Positions 45,620-54,079 of a stretch of 64,000 nt of DNA are shown here, piece after piece (the first letter of the stretch is position 1; each line of letters starts with the position of its first letter). The stretch is from Candidatus Nitrospira allomarina (GTDB lineage Bacteria > Nitrospirota > Nitrospiria > Nitrospirales > UBA8639). A program made the position numbers and the translations under genes. Where the stretch lies: contig NZ_CP116967.1 in the NCBI RefSeq assembly GCF_032050975.1, positions 2,973,001 through 3,037,000 of the forward strand, read 5' to 3'. Below the pieces are notes generated by a model. That model ran no database searches. It was not told the origin of the DNA and worked only from the letters and a program-made list of their open reading frames with translations.

Positions 45620-46032
45620 AACGGACCTTCCCACCCCCTTTCAGAGATATACGGATTAACACAAAACCGTGGATTTTTTAAAGAAACACAAAACAGTAAT
45701 TTGGCTCAAATGGGACCGGCAGGAGACAATAGGTGTGGATTGTCTTATCAGGCAGGCTGTTCCAAGTGAAGAGACATTCATGCAATTAAGTGATGTTCAA
45801 TATTTTTCCATTAAACCAATGGAGATTAGCATAGGTGAAAATTATAATTCAACCCTGACTATCTTTTATGGGTATGCGACGCGCTTTTAGCTTCGGGAGA
45901 GGGGTCGTAGAGTAAACTGAAAGTGTTCTAAGAAAAATCTTTTTTGAATCAATGCTATTTTTGACTCTGTGAGCCTTCCTGGCTATAGTCAGTCCCGCAT
46001 TCAGAAATTTTTATGATGAAGGAGTGCGATGG
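45620..46032. other. Divergent intergenic region, rpsB promoter side
   Basis: About 410 bp between divergent rpsB and the proA-like gene; it must contain two promoters. A 73-codon GTG-initiated frame on the plus strand is not supported by a ribosome site or homology. The region is A/T-rich at 45780-45960. Confidence 0.45.
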
Positions 46033-47388
46033 ATGGTTGAAGTACCTCTCAAATTATATGTGCAAGCGCTTTTAAAAGGAGCGAAGGAGGCTGCTCGCCC
46101 CATGGCATGCCTGTCTTCAATTGTGAAAAATCAGGTCTTAAAGGCGATGGCCGAGAGTTTAGTCGATCATACTCAGGAAATTTTGGAGGCCAATGCAAAA
46201 GATTTGGCTGGCATTTCTAAGGAAACCGATCAACAAGCCCATCGTGAGGCCTCAGAACGGATTCGAATTTCAGAAGACACGATTCGCCTCATGCACCAAG
46301 GATTGTTAGATTTGCAAGCTCTTCCTGATCCAATCGGAGAGGCCAGTCATGCCTGGCTTACTCCAGATGGAATGCAGGTTCATACTGTCCGTTCTCCGCT
46401 AGGTATTGTCGCGGTGGTATCGGATATGGGGCCTTTGTTGACCGCTGAATCGTTAGGAATGTGCATGAAGACCAACAATGTCTGTGTCTTTCGTGGGGGA
46501 ACTGAATGGTTTCATACTAATAGTGCGATTGTTCACCACCTCCAAGCGGCGGCGGTGTCCAATGGTGCCCCTACAGGGGGGCTGACATTTCTCGATCGGA
46601 GTTCCCCAGAGGCGGCACTGGAAATGGTGCGATATCCTCAGTATGTCCAAGCTGTCATTGCACGAGGGAGTGCTGGTTTGCGAAATGGGATCTTGGAGCA
46701 TTCGAGGGTTCCTGTCATTGGATTTGAGGGAGGACTGTGTCATGTTTATGTCGATCAGGATGTCGATATCCCTTTAGCCCAAACCATTGCAGTGAATGCC
46801 AAGCTTCAATCGCCATCTGCAGCGAATGCCATGGACACTCTCTTGGTTCATCAGGGCGTTTGTCGGCATTTATTGCCAGGGTTAACACGAAGACTTCTTC
46901 AGGAGTATCGTGTGACTTTGCGTGGCTGCCCTAAAACGGTTTCCATGATGGGTATTTTAGAAATGACCGGGCATTTAGGGATTAAAGCGGCGGAGGAAGC
47001 GGATTGGGGGAGAAAATATCAATCCTTAACTCTGAATATTAAAGTGGTGAAAGATAGTCAAGAAGCTATGGATCATATTGGGAGCTATGCCCCAGGGCAT
47101 ACCGATACTATTGTCACTCGAGACTATCAGTTAGCCATGCGTTTTGTTCGAGAAGTCGATTCGAGCGCTGTTATGGTGAATGCTTCGACCCGTCTTCATG
47201 GCGGACCCCAGTTTGGGCTTGGTCCAGATATCGGGAGTAATAGCACTCGTATGCATGGGCGAGGTCCTCTTATTCTCTCGAAGCTCACGATTGAAAAATA
47301 TATGGTATTGGGAACTGGACAACTTCAACATCCACATCCAGTTCCTCAGACCTACCAAGATGCGATGATGTTATCTGCCAAGTTCTAG
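46033..47388 (+). CDS. ProA-like (gamma-glutamyl phosphate reductase family) protein lacking the catalytic cysteine
   Basis: 451 residues, aldehyde-dehydrogenase fold of the ProA family. PLGIVAVVSDMGPLLTAESL, NNVCVFRGGTEWFHTNSAIV, GLCHVYVDQDVD and the C-terminal VNASTRLHGGPQFGLGPDIG followed by an RGP..L..LT..KY segment align with ProA. The active-site motif, normally NAKTQRPGVCNAMETLL, reads VNAKLQSPSAANAMDTLLVH here, with Ala near residue 264 in place of the thioester-forming Cys. Several flanking conserved residues are also changed (IKHLDG to IGFEGG; SRPNV to MGPLL). Reduction of gamma-glutamyl phosphate in proline synthesis is therefore unlikely. It may be a regulatory or repurposed paralogue. 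ATG 46033 has AAGGAG upstream. Confidence 0.88.
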   Translation: MVEVPLKLYVQALLKGAKEAARPMACLSSIVKNQVLKAMAESLVDHTQEILEANAKDLAGISKETDQQAHREASERIRISEDTIRLMHQGLLDLQALPDPIGEASHAWLTPDGMQVHTVRSPLGIVAVVSDMGPLLTAESLGMCMKTNNVCVFRGGTEWFHTNSAIVHHLQAAAVSNGAPTGGLTFLDRSSPEAALEMVRYPQYVQAVIARGSAGLRNGILEHSRVPVIGFEGGLCHVYVDQDVDIPLAQTIAVNAKLQSPSAANAMDTLLVHQGVCRHLLPGLTRRLLQEYRVTLRGCPKTVSMMGILEMTGHLGIKAAEEADWGRKYQSLTLNIKVVKDSQEAMDHIGSYAPGHTDTIVTRDYQLAMRFVREVDSSAVMVNASTRLHGGPQFGLGPDIGSNSTRMHGRGPLILSKLTIEKYMVLGTGQLQHPHPVPQTYQDAMMLSAKF

Positions 47389-47561
47389 TTTTTCAGATGA
47401 CGTATGAATGAATGGCCAGCCCCTTTGTGTCGGCCGTGCATATACCCAGATCTCCGTTACCCACTCCTGTAATTAGGTTTTCTTCTATCCCTGTGTTTCT
47501 TTTGTATCCCAACATTTTCTGTATTCATTTTTTAGAGTAAATTGTCCTAATCTGGTTTATT

Positions 47562-49055
47562 ATGCGATATAAAAGGGAAGAAATTTCTGATTACCATGCG
47601 GAGCTTTTCCCGTATTTGCTGTCATGGGGATTGCGAGAGTTTCATGATGAGGCGTCATATTATGAATGGCAACGAGAGACTCTTTCCAAAGAGGAATTGT
47701 GCGATTTTCAACGATTAATCGACCATCGATATGGTGGTGAAGACGGAAAAGGCGACATTGATTTTTATGATGAACTGGCCCATCGGGATTTTATCCCTGT
47801 TCTGTATTCCCAACGGTTCCATTATTTTTTGACAGTTGGAAACTCTGTGTGTGGCAGGATTGCTCCGGCAAACCAAGCATTGGACTTTGGTTGTGGGATT
47901 GGCATTCTAACCATTTTTTTTGCCCAACAGCATCCTGACATTGAATTTTTAGGAATCGATCGGTCATCTCGATCAATTGAGGTAGCTTGTTTCGAGGCAG
48001 AAAAACGACGAATCAGGAATGTTCGTTTCGAGGTCTCTCAGGTGCCACAACAGCAGATCTCGGGAACCTACGATCTTATTCTTTCGACTCATGCGTTGTT
48101 CCAGGCGGAACGGGAGCCAGGGCTTCCAAGCCAAACCTGGAAAACGTTTCAACGTGCCTGTGACCTTCAACGACAGAAGCAATTGGAAGTTCTGACGGGG
48201 ATACAGGAACGTTTAGATGCCCTGTTGCGGACTTTAGGGCCAATGGGACGAATGATCCTTTTTGAAAAAACATGGAATCTTGGTCGACGAATTTTGTTTC
48301 AACGAGCGCTAGATGCCAGAGGGGTGTTTCCCATATCTTCTCCCGTTTTCTGCCGATATTGGTCAGTAGATGAAGAAGTGTTCGATGGACCTCTGTATGA
48401 GGTTGCCCGACTCTCACAGGGCGTGAAACCTTTTGAGTGGGATGAGGAACCGTATCGGGAACCAGGCGAAACACTTTATCGTTGTATCGGAATTGCCGCC
48501 GAGCGAATGGGTCAGGAGCTGGTTAAGGGTAAAGTGACTGCCAGCATTACTGGTGTTCATTCAAATCTAGGAACCTGGATGTTTCGTTTCGGACTATGGA
48601 AGGAAATCGTAGTTTGGGGTTTGTGCGAGCATTCTTCTGGTTTGACAGGGTTGATTGTTGGGGGTGAGGCAGATCGGGAGTTATTGTATCAATTAGTTGA
48701 AACTGTGACGCACATAACCGAATCTGATTTTCAACAATTGGTTCATGACTTTTGGGGAAACATGATTCACGCTCCTGAGGATTTATCCTTGCCTTGTTAT
48801 GAAAATCACCATTCCTCTGCTCAAATCATATACGAAGGCCTCCCCTCCAAATGCATTCAACAGGAGACCACTTGCCAGGATGGTGGGGGAAGAGAAATGC
48901 ATATTGAGTTAGGGACCACAACCCAATTAACATATCTATATTGCGCCAATACTTTCGATCAACGTCAGCTCGTTCTTATTGATGAAGGACGGGCTCAAGT
49001 TCTATATGAATATTATCGAGAGTCTCTGCAGCGCCCACCCGGTCCACCTGCCTGA
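47562..49055 (+). CDS. Class I SAM-dependent methyltransferase, long form
   Basis: 497 residues. The central region has motif I NQALDFGCGIGILTIFFAQ and an acidic post-I strand IEFLGIDRSSRSIEVACFEA, then GTYDLILSTHALFQAE as motif IV. Flanking N-terminal (about 100 residues) and C-terminal (about 270 residues) regions show no recognised domain. The C-terminal part includes a Cys/His-containing stretch (CIQQETTCQDGGGREMHIEL). The substrate is not predictable. It stands alone on the plus strand, 170 bp after the proA-like gene. Confidence 0.8.
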   Translation: MRYKREEISDYHAELFPYLLSWGLREFHDEASYYEWQRETLSKEELCDFQRLIDHRYGGEDGKGDIDFYDELAHRDFIPVLYSQRFHYFLTVGNSVCGRIAPANQALDFGCGIGILTIFFAQQHPDIEFLGIDRSSRSIEVACFEAEKRRIRNVRFEVSQVPQQQISGTYDLILSTHALFQAEREPGLPSQTWKTFQRACDLQRQKQLEVLTGIQERLDALLRTLGPMGRMILFEKTWNLGRRILFQRALDARGVFPISSPVFCRYWSVDEEVFDGPLYEVARLSQGVKPFEWDEEPYREPGETLYRCIGIAAERMGQELVKGKVTASITGVHSNLGTWMFRFGLWKEIVVWGLCEHSSGLTGLIVGGEADRELLYQLVETVTHITESDFQQLVHDFWGNMIHAPEDLSLPCYENHHSSAQIIYEGLPSKCIQQETTCQDGGGREMHIELGTTTQLTYLYCANTFDQRQLVLIDEGRAQVLYEYYRESLQRPPGPPA

Positions 49056-49087
49056 GTTTCTTCAAGCTGAGTCGTTAGTCCGATTCT

Positions 49088-49402
49088 TTATTGCGTTTCA
49101 ATAACCTGTAGTGTGCGCTGTTGTGTTTTTGCATAGCAGGTGACTGCTTCATATGTCTCTTGCTGAACGTCTGGGGGGAGAGATGCCCAATCAGATGGGA
49201 GGCCAACAGTGAGTATGTGCCCGTTATCCCTTATGCCCTTAATCCTACCGATGAATAGATAATCCAGTAGAATTTCTCCATTGACTTCTCCTGAACAGGC
49301 TTGCGCTGTGGAAGTTGTGCTGGGATTTCGATTCCCATACTCAATCGAGATGGTCATTGACCAGAAAAGAAGACTTGACAAGAAAATAAGGAGAAATCGC
49401 AT
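49088..49402 (-). CDS. Small exported hypothetical protein
   Basis: 104 residues. The N-terminus MRFLLIFLSSLLFWSMTISI is a signal peptide or anchor. The mature part has two Cys (AQACSGEV and AVTCYAKT) that could form a disulfide, and a short beta-rich segment (LLDYLFIGRIKGIRDNGHIL). No family recognised. It converges with the methyltransferase gene. Confidence 0.6.
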   Translation of the reverse strand: MRFLLIFLSSLLFWSMTISIEYGNRNPSTTSTAQACSGEVNGEILLDYLFIGRIKGIRDNGHILTVGLPSDWASLPPDVQQETYEAVTCYAKTQQRTLQVIETQ

Positions 49403-49780
49403 ATGACTAGATCTCCATACTGAGAGGAGTCTGTCTGACCTACACCTACCGGTAAATACCTCAAAGGTAGGACTCTAGAATTAATGGCATGCCATGGCGG
49501 CAGGGTCTTGGAAAGGAGATTGGGCTGAAGCAAATTGTCAAAGCAAAGAGCCTATATCAAAATGATTGGGCATCCGTTTTCTTAAGATGCCTGGGGAAAT
49601 TTCCGACAAAGAATGTGAGGCTATGAAATGCACCCGGCAAGGGTTGTCTATTTCCTGGTTTGATCCGTTCTTGCCATAGCCAACATCATTGGATTACACG
49701 AAACACAAAGAACAGAGAATGGCTTATACAAGGTGAAGAAGGAATGTCCAGATATTACGAGGGAAGGATGTCTTAGGTAG
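49403..49780. other. Intergenic region
   Basis: 378 bp between divergent genes. No feature recognised beyond expected promoters. Confidence 0.4.
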
Positions 49781-50746
49781 ATGGATGGTGGAAGCCTCTT
49801 GTTTTGGGTATTGATCGCAACCTGCCTGATGCATTGGTTGACGGTCTTTTTGCTTCTTCGTCGGGTACATTCGACTGAAAACACCCTGGTGTGGAAACTC
49901 TTAAGTGCGGCAGTTGGGCTCCTGGCCATTCAAAAAACCTATGGGGTATCTATTCTATTTCTTGAAATCAATCCTCCTTCATTGAATTTTGTGAGTACAT
50001 GGCTGGGTTTTGTTATAGCGGGATTATTGCTAGGCGGAATCGTACAGTTGTCTCCATTCCTGTATCTTCTTCAACGCAATAAGGAGTTATTAGCCGTCAT
50101 TGAAGAACGAAATGTTATTATTCTGCATTTTCATGAACGAATAGCCCGTGCCTTGCATAAAATTCAAATGGCTATGGAAGTAGGGCGTCCCACCACCTTC
50201 ATTATTGAGCAAGTGGCGGAAATGTCAGAAATGCTCCAGGTGTTTTTGGAGAATCTCAAGGCAGGAGTCCTGCTCGGAAACAAATTTGAGGTGGCACTTA
50301 AGACCCTTGTTGAGGATTTGAGTCGAGAAGCCTCATTCCCGATATTTGTCTATGTTGATCCTTCCTGTGAGGATCATCTGTCACGGGAGCAGGGTGCCCA
50401 TCTCTTGCATATTGTACGAGAAGCCGTTCGGAATAGCGTACTATATTCGCATGCCAAACGAGGGCAAGTGTCTGCAAAGACGACGCCTACAGATACAATT
50501 ATTGAGGTGTCAGATAATGGAAAGGGCTTTGAGGTTGATCTTGTCGGGGCTCAGGGACATGGATTGGGAATTATGGTCAATCGGGCAAAGAAGATAGGGG
50601 CTCGTCTAAAAATTCACAGTCAACCGTCTAAGGGGACTTCGGTATTTATTGAAGTGCCATTTAAAGAAGCGTCGTCTGATAGAAGTCATTCGGATTCAAT
50701 AGCAGATGCCTCATTGAATGCAAACAAAAACGTTTATGTCGGGTGA
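49781..50746 (+). CDS. NarX/LiaS-like sensor histidine kinase, membrane-anchored
   Basis: 321 residues. Three hydrophobic helices occupy the first 115 residues (WVLIATCLMHWLTVFLLL; LLSAAVGLLAIQKTYGVSIL; TWLGFVIAGLLLGGIVQLSP). A HisKA_3-like helix, ERIARALHKIQMAMEVGRPT, has His but HK instead of the usual HD. The C-terminal ATPase has LLHIVREAVRNSVLYSHAKR (N box), EVSDNGKGFEVD and GHGLGIMVNRAKKIGARLKI. These kinases normally pair with a NarL/LuxR-type regulator; none is adjacent. The missing Asp could weaken kinase or phosphatase activity. There is no periplasmic domain of size, so sensing may be membrane-intrinsic. Confidence 0.82.
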   Translation: MDGGSLLFWVLIATCLMHWLTVFLLLRRVHSTENTLVWKLLSAAVGLLAIQKTYGVSILFLEINPPSLNFVSTWLGFVIAGLLLGGIVQLSPFLYLLQRNKELLAVIEERNVIILHFHERIARALHKIQMAMEVGRPTTFIIEQVAEMSEMLQVFLENLKAGVLLGNKFEVALKTLVEDLSREASFPIFVYVDPSCEDHLSREQGAHLLHIVREAVRNSVLYSHAKRGQVSAKTTPTDTIIEVSDNGKGFEVDLVGAQGHGLGIMVNRAKKIGARLKIHSQPSKGTSVFIEVPFKEASSDRSHSDSIADASLNANKNVYVG

Positions 50747-50825
50747 CGTTTGTGTCCGATGCCTCCGAAGGGGGAGAGCCTTCGGCTTCTTCAGAAATCA
50801 GAGAGGCAAAGAGGAAGAAGGAACT

Positions 50826-50901
50826 TGGTGGCGGTGGAGGGATTTGAACCCCCGGCCCGCGGCTTATGAGTCCGCTGCTCTACCACCTGAGCTACACCGC
50901 C
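50826..50901 (-). tRNA. tRNA with CAU anticodon, probably elongator Met
   Basis: The minus strand gives a 76-nt cloverleaf including an encoded CCA end: acceptor GGCGGTG/CACCGCC, D-arm GCTC..GAGC, anticodon arm with loop CTCATAA (CAU) and T-arm with TTCAAAT. The anticodon stem has one A-G mismatch next to the loop. It lacks the initiator features (C1-A72 mismatch, three G-C pairs flanking the loop), so it is elongator Met or the lysidine-modified Ile-CAU tRNA. Met is favoured by the overall sequence. Confidence 0.92.
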
Positions 50902-51100
50902 GTATTTCACCTTGAACGAAAAGATCTATACCATAGCTAGAGAACTTGGGACAATTCTTTTTCTGAAAAAGATCAAGTTTTAGGTGGATTTCTTAGCCCT
51001 AGCATCCTGGATTCAATAAGAGCCGCCTTTGCTTGTTTTAGGTCCTAGGGATCGTGGAGATACTTTTAAAACTCTTATTTATTTACCTTGGAAGGTTTTT

Positions 51101-52342
51101 ATGACTTCAACGGCTGCTCCAAACATCAAGCAATCCGTTCTGGTTGGGCGACAAGCTATTTTTGATCGTCAAAATGGAGTTTTCGGGTATGAACTCCTGT
51201 ATCGAGATGGTCAAGCCAATAGTGCGCAAGTAGTTGACGGGGATGAGGCCACCGCCAGGGTCATGGTGAATACGTTTTTAGAGATGGGAATTGACCAAAT
51301 AGCTGGGACGAGTCAGGCGTTCATCAACCTGACAGCGAATTTCTTTTTAAGCCAAAATTATGAAGTTCTGCCAAGTCACAATGTGGTTCTTGAGGTATTG
51401 GAGTCCATTGAGCCTACGCCCGTCGTCATCCAATCTCTTCTCAGGGCTAGGCAACTTGGGTACAAAATTGCGTTGGATGACTTTATCGTTCGGGATTCTC
51501 ATCGAGCATTATTAGATGTTGCGGACTTTGTGAAGGTGGATATATTAGCATTAACGAGTGAACAGCTTCTTGAGCAAATTGATGTGTTGAAGCAGTACCC
51601 TGTTCGATTGCTTGCAGAAAAAGTCGAAGATCAAGAAGTCTATACGCTGTGTTATGAAAAAGGATTTGAATATTTTCAAGGTTACTTTTTTTGTAAACCG
51701 CAAATCATGGAGGGAGTCAAGCTTTCCGGTAACCGCATGGCGATTGTGCTTTTATTGGCCAAATTGCAAGATCCTGATATCCGAATAAAAGATCTTGAGG
51801 AATTAGTCGAAAATGACCTGTCACTAAGCCTTAAGCTTCTTCGTTTTGTGAACTCTGCGTCTGTTGGCCTTCCTCGAGTGGTTAATTCAATTGGACAAGC
51901 CGTGGGAATGGTAGGGACCGAACGTATGCGGCAATGGGCATCCTTGCTGGTGCTGGCCCATACTGGTGGAAAGCCAAGCGAGCTGATGCGCATTGCCCTC
52001 ATCCGGGGACGAATGTGTCAAGGTTTGAGCCGGTTGCAAGGAGAGTCTACCAGCCAAGGCTTTACCGTTGGCCTCTTTTCTGTGTTGGATGCCTACTTTG
52101 ATTGTGAGATGAAGCAACTTCTCGCAGACCTTCCTCTTGCTTCTGAAATTCTGCTTGCTCTGACCGAAGGCCAGGGATGTTTAGGGGAAATTTTAAGGTG
52201 CGTGATGTCCTACGAACGAGGGGAGTGGGATCAAATTGAAAACAGTTGCTTTGAACCTCATGTGGTGCGGCAAGAGTATTTCCTCAGTACGGAATGGGCC
52301 AACGAGGTCATGAAGACAACTCTTGCCGGGAATGAAAAATAG
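51101..52342 (+). CDS. EAL-HDOD (YuxH-type) signalling protein
   Basis: 413 residues. The N-terminal EAL-like domain (about 10-210) starts VLVGRQAIFDRQNGVFGYEL and includes HNVVLEVLESIEPT, YKIALDDFIVRD and VDFVKVD-like ADFVKVDIL. The E-A-L triad is replaced by E-L-L (YELLYR), as usual in this class, which suggests c-di-GMP binding rather than hydrolysis. The C-terminal HDOD domain (about 215-400) has LVENDLSLSLKLLRFVNSAS and QAVGMVGTERMRQWASLLVL. Family members act in motility and surface-behaviour signalling. ATG 51101 chosen with AAGG upstream. Single gene next to the tRNA. Confidence 0.9.
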   Translation: MTSTAAPNIKQSVLVGRQAIFDRQNGVFGYELLYRDGQANSAQVVDGDEATARVMVNTFLEMGIDQIAGTSQAFINLTANFFLSQNYEVLPSHNVVLEVLESIEPTPVVIQSLLRARQLGYKIALDDFIVRDSHRALLDVADFVKVDILALTSEQLLEQIDVLKQYPVRLLAEKVEDQEVYTLCYEKGFEYFQGYFFCKPQIMEGVKLSGNRMAIVLLLAKLQDPDIRIKDLEELVENDLSLSLKLLRFVNSASVGLPRVVNSIGQAVGMVGTERMRQWASLLVLAHTGGKPSELMRIALIRGRMCQGLSRLQGESTSQGFTVGLFSVLDAYFDCEMKQLLADLPLASEILLALTEGQGCLGEILRCVMSYERGEWDQIENSCFEPHVVRQEYFLSTEWANEVMKTTLAGNEK

Positions 52343-52378
52343 CGGAGAAGGATGAATTGGCAGGTTCGGAAGCGAGGA

Positions 52379-53545
52379 TTATCCCCTTCGTTTGTCGTCT
52401 GGTTCTCCTACGAAATAATTCAGCACACCTAAGCCCTTCTCACTAAGCTCAATAGGTTTATCATCGGATTCAGGGGCCAGTTGGTCATCAGGGAGTTGTG
52501 GGTAAATTTTGATCCGTAGGCTTTCTTCCAATCCTTCTTCTGAAAAATCCATATCATTGATCAGAGCGTGTAATCGTTGGAAAGCTAAAATAGAGCGGGC
52601 ATGAGATTTCCATGTTCCTGAAAATTCGGTGTCATTGACTTTGGTAATGCTTGTCCAGAATTTTGATTCTTCAGGCTCTGACATGCTTCCGTCGACAAAT
52701 GCTCGTAATTTATCAAGTAACGCCTCCTCTGTTTTTTCCAAACCATCATATTCAACCATTGACCTTTCAATGGGACGTTGGGATAAAAGGGTAAGAGTTT
52801 CTTGCCAGAGGTTAATTGGTTGCAACGACTCATTTGGTTCGGGGAGATTGTCCTGGTGTTTTTGTAATTCAGTCAGAAAGTGTTGAAGGGCTTTGACCTT
52901 TCTGGCGACCAGGCTACCTAAAGGAATTCCCCAGACATGGGCAATCTCGTGATCCTTTAACGGAGAGTTTCCGGAAGCAATAAATTCATTTTGAGCGAAC
53001 TTCAATCGACGTCTGAAGATCCCACGTCGTCGCAATAAGGCCTGGTATTCCAGGAGCAGTCGCTGTATTTGATACTCCTTCGTGGAGAGTTCCTGATTAT
53101 CCCATGCACGCTGTAATTTCCGGAGTTCCTGACGAAGTAGAATCGAGGGTGCTTGGGTTTTAGCATCCTGCAAGGCATTCTGGGCCAATCCAAATTCTGA
53201 AATGAGCAACCGTTCTGCGATTTGAATGGATTTATCAATGTTTTTCAATGCTTGAGTCAGGAATTCAATGTGCATTCCTGGGCGTTCTCGTTTTTGCCGG
53301 TAGTAATCTTTGTACTGGTTCGCACGGGATGTGATATTTCTTTCGGCTTCAAGAGAGAGCGGGTTTCCTTTTGGCTGATTGCCTGCCAGGAAGCGGGAAT
53401 CAGGTTGGTCGCTGACCATATAGTCGATGGCTTCAGAACTTAGGTTCATGTACTGCAACAAAAGAAGCTGCAGCATGGTGCGGCCTTGAGTCGGAAGCGC
53501 CTGAATGGCTGTTTCAATGTGTTCGAAACGCAGTGTTGTAGACAT
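52379..53545 (-). CDS. Conserved-looking hypothetical protein, 388 residues
   Basis: Not recognised. Mostly helical and charged. Residues about 195-225 (DHEIAHVWGIPLGSLVARKV, then KALQHFLTEL) look like a sigma region 4/helix-turn-helix segment, and the N-terminus (MLQLLLLQYMNLSSEAIDYM) resembles a second such segment. The centre (NIDKSIQIAERLLISEFGLA to RRRGIFRRRLKF) could be coiled coil. It follows a 71-residue ORF by 15 nt on the same strand, so the pair is probably an operon. DNA or RNA polymerase interaction is speculative. Confidence 0.75.
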   Translation of the reverse strand: MSTTLRFEHIETAIQALPTQGRTMLQLLLLQYMNLSSEAIDYMVSDQPDSRFLAGNQPKGNPLSLEAERNITSRANQYKDYYRQKRERPGMHIEFLTQALKNIDKSIQIAERLLISEFGLAQNALQDAKTQAPSILLRQELRKLQRAWDNQELSTKEYQIQRLLLEYQALLRRRGIFRRRLKFAQNEFIASGNSPLKDHEIAHVWGIPLGSLVARKVKALQHFLTELQKHQDNLPEPNESLQPINLWQETLTLLSQRPIERSMVEYDGLEKTEEALLDKLRAFVDGSMSEPEESKFWTSITKVNDTEFSGTWKSHARSILAFQRLHALINDMDFSEEGLEESLRIKIYPQLPDDQLAPESDDKPIELSEKGLGVLNYFVGEPDDKRRG

Positions 53546-53560
53546 AATTTTTATGTAGTT

Positions 53561-53776
53561 TTATGGAGTGCTATTATCAAGAGATTCGAGGCATGTGGCT
53601 GCGTATTCTCTTAGTTGCTGAACTGTTCCATTGGCATAGAGTTCACGGGGAATTTCAATTTTGACTAATTGCGATGGATCAACCCCCCGTTCTGCAGCCC
53701 AATCTTCGTCAATATATAAAGTTACCGCGCCATCTTTGTCCCGGCGGACAAAAAGAATATCCTTTTCCCCTTCCAT
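53561..53776 (-). CDS. Small hypothetical protein, 71 residues
   Basis: MEGEKDILFVRRDKDGAVTL, then YIDEDWAAERGVDPSQLVKI and a C-terminal helix. The beta-rich start and acidic centre have no recognised family. GGGAG lies 8 nt before ATG 53776; an upstream ATG at 53824 would add 16 residues without a ribosome site. Likely co-transcribed with the 388-residue protein downstream. The small size and pairing suggest a partner protein, but no known toxin-antitoxin family fits. Confidence 0.7.
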   Translation of the reverse strand: MEGEKDILFVRRDKDGAVTLYIDEDWAAERGVDPSQLVKIEIPRELYANGTVQQLREYAATCLESLDNSTP

Positions 53777-53980
53777 CTCTGGCACTCCCAAATGAAAATT
53801 AGACTTTGATTTTCTTGATAACACACCTCTTTGAGGCCTGTCAAAATGGTCGAGTGCCTGGGTGGGGGGGTAGCCGGAGGTTCTGCAATCTAATGCATTC
53901 TATGAAGAAATTTGTTGCTGCAGGTGGGAGGAATTCAAGAAAGTTTGAATCTATCGGGAAAATTGGAATTAAAATCACAG

Positions 53981-54010
53981 ACAGATACCCTTCAATTGAA
54001 GGGTATCTGT
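53981..54010. repeat. Perfect 30-nt palindrome
   Basis: ACAGATACCCTTCAA followed at once by its exact reverse complement, a 15-bp arm with no spacer. It lies 69 nt beyond the stop of the minus-strand chlorite-dismutase-family gene and 204 nt upstream of the 71-residue ORF. On the minus strand it is followed by CTGTGATTTTAATT, only a weak T tract. It could be a terminator hairpin for the upstream gene or an operator for a dimeric regulator. Confidence 0.85.
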
Positions 54011-54079
54011 TAAAGGGCTTATGTTTGAATGAAGTCTGTAGGCTGTTCTAAAGTGCGTTACGAGAAAAAGTGAGGGAGA

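Noticed and set aside
45669-45890. 73-codon GTG frame upstream of the proA-like gene
   Set aside because: No ribosome site, and it lies across the expected rpsB promoter region.
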